This document shows, in pieces, positions 1 through 5,959 of a stretch of 6,590 bases of DNA (the first letter of the stretch is position 1; every line of letters starts with the position of its first letter). The notes beneath the pieces are model-generated. The model was not told where the DNA came from and did no database searches. It worked only from the letters and a program-made list of their open reading frames with translations. A program made the translations under genes and the position numbers. The DNA comes from an uncultured Ignavibacteria bacterium (lineage in GTDB: Bacteria; Bacteroidota; Ignavibacteria; Kapaibacteriales; UBA961), in contig CALMMI010000493.1 in assembly GCA_937868245.1 (NCBI GenBank), positions 1 to 6,590 on the forward strand, given 5' to 3'.

Positions 1-721
1 CTGAAGTAATAACTCCGATAAACAGATTTAAGAATATCATCGCACCTATAATAATAAAACTTACAAAATAGAGAGCAACTCCTGTTTGGCTTATTCCGCT
101 TGTATTCCTGATTTCAGATGTCATGATAGTAGTCCAATCGTCACCTGTAACAACCTGAAATAATGTAAGCATGGAAGTTGACAAATCACCGAATTTTTCA
201 GGATTATGCACCCCAAACAAATCCGTACCAATGATAGCATACGAGTAGAAATGCAAAAGGAGAAGTAATGTAACGTATCCCATCGAAGGTAAGCTCTTGA
301 GCAGTGCACTAACGAGTAACTTAAGGCGAGGTAATTCATCTATCAAAAGTAACACCCTGAGTATCCGGGCTGTTCGCAACACAACAAAAAAAGTAGCATG
401 GAGCGGGAGGATGCAAATTGCTATGATAGCAAAGTCGAAAACATGCCACGGGTCAAGAAAGAATCTGTACCATAGCTTCTTTCCATCTTCATTTCGTTTC
501 GACTCAGCAAATATCCTGAGTGATATTTCGACCACGAAAAAAAGCAGAAAGATTCTATCGAGCAGAGTAAACAATTCCTGGTGGGCTTGGTGCAATTGAC
601 GGTTCGTTTCGAGTCCGATTAACACAGCTGATGCAATGATAACAGCAATAACAGTATCATGAAACACCTTGGAATGGGTGAGGCGGACAAGAAATGGCTG
701 CTGTTGGGGTGTGTTGATCAT
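1..721 (-). CDS. Voltage-gated cation channel of the BacNav/BacCav type (partial, C-terminus off the left edge)
   Basis: The frame is open from an ATG at 719-721 to the window edge, giving 240 residues with no stop. It has the full plan of a one-domain voltage-gated channel. S1 lies at about 19-37 and S2 at about 51-71, with acidic E65. S3 is at about 88-106, with the DPWHVFD motif and D96. S4 is at about 112-127 with R116, R119 and R122 spaced by three. The S4-S5 linker contains LPRLK, S5 is at about 146-166, the pore helix and filter are LFQVVTGDDW (187-196), and S6 (215-239) ends NLFIGVITS. By family knowledge four subunits would form a plasma-membrane pore opened by depolarisation. The filter TGDDW replaces the TLESW of NaChBac, and the double Asp suggests calcium rather than sodium (inference). 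A stop lies ten codons upstream in the same frame and is the stop of the preceding gene, so this ATG is the only good start. No Shine-Dalgarno site is visible. The 30-base gap suggests co-transcription with the SBBP gene. The cytoplasmic C-terminal tail is not in the window. Confidence 0.9.
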   Translation of the reverse strand, partial: MINTPQQQPFLVRLTHSKVFHDTVIAVIIASAVLIGLETNRQLHQAHQELFTLLDRIFLLFFVVEISLRIFAESKRNEDGKKLWYRFFLDPWHVFDFAIIAICILPLHATFFVVLRTARILRVLLLIDELPRLKLLVSALLKSLPSMGYVTLLLLLHFYSYAIIGTDLFGVHNPEKFGDLSTSMLTLFQVVTGDDWTTIMTSEIRNTSGISQTGVALYFVSFIIIGAMIFLNLFIGVITS

Positions 722-751
722 AGAAATAATAGTACATGAAATGGCTGCATC

Positions 752-3700
752 CTATCTTCCCCCTTGCGAAATAAGTATGGATTTTGCATCACGATACGCT
801 CCGGCTTCCATCACAAGGAAATACAACCCGTCAGGAACATCAGTCACTGAAAAGGTAGTTTGATATACACCCGGTTTGTGAGTAATATCCATGATTGTTT
901 TTACAGATTGTCCGAGTGTGTTCATCAAACTTATTTTTACGGGCACTTCCTCAATCGTAGCATATTCTACAGTTGTTGTTGTTGAAGCAGGGTTAGGGAA
1001 ATAGCTTCGAAGAGCTGATGTGAACAGCTGAACATTCAACGTCCTTATTTCGCATCCAAATGCAAGAAGCCTTAGTGTATCTGCACCGGATGAAGTAGGT
1101 GTTATGCATCTGTCACCTGTTGTTACATTCGTCAGTTTTACTGTGGGGGTGAGTGTAGAGCCAACTACTGTAGAATACCGTAGCGTTGCAATCGGATTCT
1201 TTAAATTTACCCCGCAATTAAAAAGCTTGATAATAGTTTTATCTGCAAATTTTGTAACGATTGATTCACATTGCAAGGCATTAACAGTGTCAAAAACTAC
1301 TGATGTTTGTTCATGTTGAACTGTAAGGGTAATTTCTTTATTGGAAGTCTGATTTAATACATCCAAACTATCCACCGAAATATCAACAAACCGTTCCACA
1401 CCTATTTTTTCAGTATTGGTAACGGATGAAGATAAGGTAACTTTAAGAGGAATTGCCTCTACGATAATTCGAGAACTGACAGAATCCTTCTTTCCGCATT
1501 GGTCTGTCCAAAATAATTTGGTAGAGTATGTGCCGGCACTATCACCCGAGAAGAATATCCCCACACTTGTAGAATCATTTCCGGGGATAATAACGGAAGC
1601 AGGAGTAACATTAAATTTCCCGCCACCTCCCGTGATAGCAAGTGTAGCAGTTACTTGATTTTGGTTGTGTATCGTAAGGTATTTAGTAACCGTATCGAAC
1701 TGGCAAATCGTTATATCCTTAGCGGGAGCAGGGCTTATAAGAGGTTCACCCACCCGAACATTGAGAGTGGTAGTATGAACGTTACCACATTGGTCAATTA
1801 TTGTAAACACACCTGTATAAACGCTATCGAAGGCACTTCCCGTAAATCGTATCGGGAAAGAGGAAGAGTCCTCGGCAGAAACAGTTGAAGTATCAGTAAG
1901 AATACGAAACTCCTTGTTTTTGCTGGTAATCTTAAGTTTTTGAGGAACAGTGGCTGAATTATGAACAGCAATTGTAGTAGAGAGTGAATCTTTTGGACAT
2001 ATAATCAACGTATCTGTTCTTAATCCAAGCGTTATCATATCAGGAGTAAGTACAATGATGTGGACAGAGTCTGAATTGGTACAGCCGTTACTGTCGGTGA
2101 TTGTAACAAAATATGTAACCGACACAGGTGGTTTAGCTGTTGGATTGGCAATTGTATCACTGTTCAATCCAAGATTTGGAACCCATCTATATTTAATTAT
2201 AGAATCTTTAACCGTTATAGCAAACTGAGCTGTTGAATCAGGACACATCAGAATATCTTCCCCGGCATCCAATGACGGGACTGGACGCACATTTACATGA
2301 ACACTCCCTATTCCGATACAGCCGCTTGCATCCGTTACATCTAATCTATAGAGTCCGCTATCGATTGCAGTAATACGTGGAGTTATTGCACCCACGATTG
2401 CACTGTCGTTAAGAAACCATTGATATGTTTTGTAGAATTTATCCTCTGCTTCCAGAGTAACCGACCCTCCTCCACAAAACGAAAGTGGTCCATCGGAGAT
2501 AATTCGTGGAGAAAGCGGCAAAATTCCAACTTGAATTTTAGTTATGACTGCATCCTGACTGCCTGAAATCGCTGAGCCTGATGTGTTAGGGTAATCTGCC
2601 GACTGTGTAAATCCTGCAATATATGCCGCTCCTGTAGAATCAACGAAAATGCCGTTCGATCTATCATCCATTGCTCCACCAATAAGGGTGGAGTATGTCA
2701 TTACGGAGCCGCTTGAGTTAACTTTTGTTATGAAGTTGTCAAAAGATTTCCCGTGATGGACAGAGTCAATGCCGTTACGGGTAGTTGGGAAGTCTAAAGA
2801 GGTGGTAAAACCTGTTACATACGCTGCTCCACAAGCATCAATAGCAACACCGGTACAGATGTCGCTCCCTTTGCCTCCAAGAAATGTAGAGTATTCAAAT
2901 TGACCTCCTCGCGGATTCAATTTTAGAATAAAGCAATCTTCAGCGCCATTATAGGACGTATCAAAAGCTAAAGGAGTAGCAGTTACAGGAAATTTGGGAG
3001 ACATTGTAATACCGGATACATAAACGCTACCTAAAAAGTCAACTGCAATTCCATAACCACGGTCATCGTTTACATCTCCAATAAGTGTTGAGTATAATAA
3101 TGAATCTCCGTCAATTGAAAGTTTTGATACGAAACAATCGTAAAAAATACTTTTATTCTCATTCATAATAACAAATGGTGTGGTAGGGAAAGTCTTCTTC
3201 GGGGAATTTGTTTCTCCTGTTATGTATGCAGAGCCATTAAAGTCAACTGTGATTCCCCGAACATATTCATCCCCAGCACCACCGATGAGCGTTGAATAGA
3301 CAATCTTACCCGAATTATCCAACTTGGTAACGAAACAGTCATTCGACCCTCCGCTAAATACTTTTGCAAAAGCATTGGTTGTTACCGGATAATCGTTTAT
3401 CTGGTTGTATGAATCCGTTGAACCTCCAAAAAATACTTCACCTGCTGAATTTACAGAAATTGAATTACTGAAATCATTTGAGCGACCTCCGATGAGTGCA
3501 GAATACAGTAAACCCGAGCCATCCGGCTTCAGTTTGACTACAAAGGCATCGAACCCGACATCAGCATTATGATGCACGGAGCCGTCGGTTGTCGGGAAGT
3601 CTTTAGATGAGGTATAACCGGTTACAAAACAAATACCGGATGCGTCCGATGCAATTCCTGTTCCGTGAGAAGCTCCAAAAGTATCACCTCCAAGAAAAGT

Positions 3701-4681
3701 TGAGTAAACTAAACCCGTACCTGAAGGTCTGTATTTCGACACAAAACAAGATTGAAATTTTAATGTGGTTTTATACGCACCTGGTGTAACAGGGAAGTTC
3801 ATTGAACTTGTTTCTCCTGTTATGTATGCTGATTTATTCGTATCTACGGTAATTGCAGTGCCGTTATCGGAATCATTTCCACCAACGATGTTTGAAAAAA
3901 CGGGTGGATCAATTATCAATTCTTGTTTTGTATTATATTTACCAAGTTCAAAACCGATTGAGCCGTCAGGTGAAACCTTATAAGAACACTCTACATTAAT
4001 TTTCTTACCGTTAATAACCTGATATGCAACGGGAGACCCCATAAACATATCTCCAATTGAAGTACCTATTATTATTGATCCTTCAGGTGCTAAACGTACC
4101 GTAACCGCACCTTCGAACACAAGGTGAATATCACTTGGTATGGAGGTTGAATCACAGAGTAAATCATATCGAAACTGATTTTTTGAGGAATAGATATTCA
4201 TGTCTATTCCTTTGTAAAGTGCTGCTATTCGTACTTCCTCAAATAGTTTTACGTCATGTTTCCATTCAGATGGCTTTTGACCAAAAAGATAATGATATAC
4301 ACCATCTTGTTTTTTCATACCTTTTGATTGAGCTAAAGTGCCGCCTGTAAATCCCATTCGGATAACGTGACCTTGAACTTCATTGTTGATAGAAGATGGC
4401 GGAAGTTGGGAAGACGGTGTACTTAATGTAGAGTGCTCAGCTTCTGAAACTGAGGTATTAACATCGAAAACGAAGCCTGTTGGTGTAATCCATGCATTCA
4501 TATTCGGATAGTGTATTCCAAATTGTGTGGATGCGTTCCATTGTCCCAGGTTTTCAACAAAGGGGGAACCATGCATTTGCTGTTTGAAAGAATACATATC
4601 ATTCAGCTTTTGTGCTGAACCGATAGAAAAACAAAGCAAAAATATATAAAAAACTATCAGTGTAAATTTGTGAAATTTCAT
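752..4681 (-). CDS. Secreted SBBP beta-propeller protein with Ig/PKD-like domains and T9SS type A sorting domain
   Basis: This is a complete 1309-residue protein. Residues 1-23 form a Sec signal peptide, with hydrophobic core FTLIVFYIFLLCFSIGSA and likely cleavage before QKLND. Residues 40-258 begin FVENLGQW and match the module found before SBBP repeats (DUF7948 type, from memory). Residues 264-718 hold seven SBBP repeats of the form TLIGG...GIAVD..GSAYITG.T.S.DFPTT...DCFVSKL...G..LLYS. Ig/PKD-like domains follow at about 727-798 and 800-877. Two related domains at about 885-977 and 986-1075 each have an early Cys (IICPKDS, TICQFDT) and a late DQCG. Residues 1078-1209 are a beta-rich region, perhaps cohesin-like. 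Residues 1220-1309 are a T9SS type A sorting domain with YFPNPASTTTTVEY, LGQSV, GVYQTTF and DGLYFLVME. The protein should cross the outer membrane by T9SS and be released or anchored at the surface. Its ligand is unknown, and adhesion or a structural role is only a guess. It has its own promoter and no clear Shine-Dalgarno site, and probably shares a transcript with the channel gene downstream. Confidence 0.93.
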   Translation of the reverse strand: MKFHKFTLIVFYIFLLCFSIGSAQKLNDMYSFKQQMHGSPFVENLGQWNASTQFGIHYPNMNAWITPTGFVFDVNTSVSEAEHSTLSTPSSQLPPSSINNEVQGHVIRMGFTGGTLAQSKGMKKQDGVYHYLFGQKPSEWKHDVKLFEEVRIAALYKGIDMNIYSSKNQFRYDLLCDSTSIPSDIHLVFEGAVTVRLAPEGSIIIGTSIGDMFMGSPVAYQVINGKKINVECSYKVSPDGSIGFELGKYNTKQELIIDPPVFSNIVGGNDSDNGTAITVDTNKSAYITGETSSMNFPVTPGAYKTTLKFQSCFVSKYRPSGTGLVYSTFLGGDTFGASHGTGIASDASGICFVTGYTSSKDFPTTDGSVHHNADVGFDAFVVKLKPDGSGLLYSALIGGRSNDFSNSISVNSAGEVFFGGSTDSYNQINDYPVTTNAFAKVFSGGSNDCFVTKLDNSGKIVYSTLIGGAGDEYVRGITVDFNGSAYITGETNSPKKTFPTTPFVIMNENKSIFYDCFVSKLSIDGDSLLYSTLIGDVNDDRGYGIAVDFLGSVYVSGITMSPKFPVTATPLAFDTSYNGAEDCFILKLNPRGGQFEYSTFLGGKGSDICTGVAIDACGAAYVTGFTTSLDFPTTRNGIDSVHHGKSFDNFITKVNSSGSVMTYSTLIGGAMDDRSNGIFVDSTGAAYIAGFTQSADYPNTSGSAISGSQDAVITKIQVGILPLSPRIISDGPLSFCGGGSVTLEAEDKFYKTYQWFLNDSAIVGAITPRITAIDSGLYRLDVTDASGCIGIGSVHVNVRPVPSLDAGEDILMCPDSTAQFAITVKDSIIKYRWVPNLGLNSDTIANPTAKPPVSVTYFVTITDSNGCTNSDSVHIIVLTPDMITLGLRTDTLIICPKDSLSTTIAVHNSATVPQKLKITSKNKEFRILTDTSTVSAEDSSSFPIRFTGSAFDSVYTGVFTIIDQCGNVHTTTLNVRVGEPLISPAPAKDITICQFDTVTKYLTIHNQNQVTATLAITGGGGKFNVTPASVIIPGNDSTSVGIFFSGDSAGTYSTKLFWTDQCGKKDSVSSRIIVEAIPLKVTLSSSVTNTEKIGVERFVDISVDSLDVLNQTSNKEITLTVQHEQTSVVFDTVNALQCESIVTKFADKTIIKLFNCGVNLKNPIATLRYSTVVGSTLTPTVKLTNVTTGDRCITPTSSGADTLRLLAFGCEIRTLNVQLFTSALRSYFPNPASTTTTVEYATIEEVPVKISLMNTLGQSVKTIMDITHKPGVYQTTFSVTDVPDGLYFLVMEAGAYRDAKSILISQGGR
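755..1024 (-). other. T9SS type A C-terminal sorting domain (protein residues 1220-1309)
   Basis: The last 90 residues contain the features of the Por/type IX sorting domain: the PNP motif in YFPNPAS followed by a VEY strand, a middle LMNTLGQSV strand, and the terminal DGLYFLVMEAG and AKSILIS strands, the protein ending four residues after the last. In this family the domain directs outer-membrane translocation and is usually removed and replaced by a surface anchor. It is the best lineage marker in the window, since T9SS is largely confined to the FCB group. Confidence 0.9.
3208..3229. repeat. 22-base perfect direct repeat, copy A (blade 4)
   Basis: The bases from 3208 (ttgtttctcctg...) to 3229 are identical to 3808-3829. 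Both encode the SAYITGET segment of SBBP blades. The spacing is exactly 600 bases, or three blades, and in frame. It is part of the coding sequence, not a mobile element. Confidence 0.85.
3808..3829. repeat. 22-base perfect direct repeat, copy B (blade 1)
   Basis: This is the second copy of the repeat at 3208-3229. It encodes the same SAYITGET segment, in blade 1. Identity down to third codon positions suggests recent duplication or gene conversion between blades. Confidence 0.85.
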
Positions 4682-4726
4682 CGAATTTTCGGATAGATAA
4701 ACAGTGGTTGGATGTATCTTAGAGTA

Positions 4727-4758
4727 CGAAAATACTACGACTTGTGCTTACAGTCAAA
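4727..4758 (-). promoter_or_regulatory. Candidate Bacteroidota-type promoter of the SBBP gene
   Basis: On the minus strand a TTTG (4755-4758) is followed after exactly 20 bases by TATTTTCG (4727-4734), one mismatch from the TAnnTTTG element of Bacteroidota primary-sigma promoters. The same bases can also be read as a sigma70-like TTGACT, 17 bases, TATTTT. It would give a leader of about 40 bases before the ATG at 4681. The placement between the upstream terminator and the gene supports the call, but no start site has been measured. Confidence 0.55.
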
Positions 4759-4841
4759 CAATTCTTCATTAGGGGAGTTGTAGGACTTTAATCGAAAGCC
4801 TGTTTCAGACAGATTATAGCATCTATAACGCAGCTTTTTTG

Positions 4842-4870
4842 AAAAAAAAAGCAGAAGTGAGTACTTCTGC
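4842..4870 (-). terminator. Rho-independent terminator of the CHASE2-FecR unit
   Basis: On the minus strand a perfect 8-base-pair stem, GCAGAAGT / ACTTCTGC (4851-4870) with a 4-base loop, is followed at once by nine T residues (A tract at 4842-4850 on the plus strand). It lies about 40 bases after the stop of the FecR-like gene. On the plus strand the tract after the stem is only TTTCTGTCTT, so it is mainly one-directional. It separates this unit from the SBBP gene. Confidence 0.88.
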
Positions 4871-4909
4871 TTTCTGTCTTATAAGTATGAGCCATAAATG
4901 CTGATGTCA

Positions 4910-5959
4910 TTAATCAGGCATACCGATTCTTTTACGGAAATGATAGAAATTCATAACAACATCATCAGATTCAGGGGCAATTTTTAGTGCATCTTGATAA
5001 CATTTAAATGCACGTGTCATTAGATTTTGCTGCTCATAAAAAACTGCCAGCATTAATTTTCCAATCACTGAATTTCCGTTATCGGGTGATTCCTGTTCAA
5101 TCATTTTTACGGTGTCGGCAACTGCCTCACGTTTATCATCAGGAATAGTGCAGATTGAATATTCTTCACTTTTATCATCCGGGTTAGAGGCATTTCCTAC
5201 ACTCCAGAAATAGCATGAATTTTTTTCGAGTTTTAACGCAGCTACACTCAGATTCATAGAGGTCTTATCCGTTTCTTTCTGGAAGATGGTATTATGCGAA
5301 GCGTCTCTAATGGATAACAACGATTGATCAACCCCTGCTTTCTTATGCCAGGAAAATTGAATGTTATCATCAATAATATCTGTGGCAAGGGGCATAATTG
5401 GCATCATGTCAACGGAAGTAATCTGCTGCTCGGATGTTGATGCATCTTGCTGGTCAGTAAGGCTAAGTTTTGCGAGTTCTTTTGTTCTGTCGAAAACATT
5501 AATGTGCGAGTCATTTGCTCTTTCGACTCCTCCTGTTGTTTTCATGTTGGCTTTGTAATTGTCTTGATTAATCCCCGAATCATCAGAACGGGTTAGTTCA
5601 CCGGCTACATACCCGGCAAAACGCTTGGTAATTGAGCTGCCTTTGGTAGCTTGTTTAAGTATGTCGGTTGAAGGGTAGAGACCCGCTTTGTTAATTTCCA
5701 CAGCTTTCCCGGCATTTGTAACAAGGCTCAATAGGGAGTTTTCACCAATTTTTACTGTTTCACCTTCGAACACTTTTGTTCCTGAAGGTAAAGGCAGCCA
5801 TTCCCCTTTATTTTGCTGTACCAGTACAGTACCTTTAGAGACTAATACTTTGAAGAGTTCCTTGTCAGCTGCAAGTGAAACAGTGAGGTCGCAGCAGAAA
5901 ATCAATAGTGCGATACCGGAATATATACAGTTCTTTATGGTTTTGTTATTGTTCGTCAT
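4910..5959 (-). CDS. Periplasmic FecR-like protein with Fn3/Ig-like middle region and C-terminal TPR
   Basis: The 349-residue protein has an N-terminal signal sequence (core IYSGIALLIFCCDLTVSLA, cleavage near residues 30-31). A FecR-type domain spans about 37-95 (FKVLVSKGTVLVQQNKGEW, then LPSGTKVFEGETVKIGENS and a short beta pattern ending VEINKAG). A linker includes GGVERA (143-148), seen in related FecR proteins. Residues about 187-273 form a beta domain (IQFSWHK...CYFWSVGNA) like Fn3/Ig modules. Residues about 296-335 look like a TPR unit (GKLMLAVFYEQQNLMTRAFKCYQDALKIAPES). The classic FecR partners, an iron sigma factor and a TonB receptor, are not nearby. The start has a strong AAGGAG site 7 bases upstream, and the gene overlaps the CHASE2 gene by 14 bases, so the two are probably translationally coupled. 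A role as an envelope partner of the CHASE2 protein is an inference; the ligand and output are unknown. Confidence 0.85.
   Translation of the reverse strand: MTNNNKTIKNCIYSGIALLIFCCDLTVSLAADKELFKVLVSKGTVLVQQNKGEWLPLPSGTKVFEGETVKIGENSLLSLVTNAGKAVEINKAGLYPSTDILKQATKGSSITKRFAGYVAGELTRSDDSGINQDNYKANMKTTGGVERANDSHINVFDRTKELAKLSLTDQQDASTSEQQITSVDMMPIMPLATDIIDDNIQFSWHKKAGVDQSLLSIRDASHNTIFQKETDKTSMNLSVAALKLEKNSCYFWSVGNASNPDDKSEEYSICTIPDDKREAVADTVKMIEQESPDNGNSVIGKLMLAVFYEQQNLMTRAFKCYQDALKIAPESDDVVMNFYHFRKRIGMPD

Larger units (their letters stand above)
2528..3892 (-). repeat. Seven tandem SBBP (beta-propeller) repeats within the secreted protein
   Basis: Seven consecutive units of 55-69 residues start at residues 264, 328, 395, 464, 532, 599 and 665 of the protein. 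Each starts with a (T/A)(L/F)(I/L)GG-like strand, except the first (NIVGG) and the fifth (TLIGD). Most continue with an I-V-D-x-x-G-x-x-Y-I-T-G core, then F-P-T-T or a variant, then D-C-F-V-x-K-L and L-x-Y-S. The count of seven fits a single closed seven-bladed propeller. The last unit lacks the final L-x-Y-S and runs into the linker before the Ig-like domains. Confidence 0.88.
4682..4909. other. Intergenic region between the two minus-strand units
   Basis: This 228-base stretch holds the terminator at 4842-4870 and the promoter at 4727-4758. The part between (about 4760-4841) shows no convincing gene, RNA or operator. The leader before the SBBP start (about 4682-4720) is AT-rich with no Shine-Dalgarno motif, as is common in Bacteroidota. 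Confidence 0.7.

Noticed and set aside
121..339. Minus-strand reading frame of 72 residues
   Set aside because: It is another frame of the channel gene and shows no family features of its own.
297..599. Plus-strand reading frame of 100 residues
   Set aside because: It lies antisense to the channel gene, whose frame has clear membrane segments and a pore motif; the translation has no family features.
1416..1658. Plus-strand reading frame within the secreted protein gene
   Set aside because: Antisense shadow of the domains at residues about 1008-1089; no start site or family motif.
3208..3829. Paired direct repeats as a mobile element or attachment site
   Set aside because: The interval is continuous coding sequence of propeller blades with no transposase or integrase.
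4833..4852. AT-rich inverted repeat (gctttttt with aaaaaagc) as a separate regulatory element
   Set aside because: It overlaps the T tract of the terminator and is best explained as part of it; a weak A-T stem alone is not convincing.
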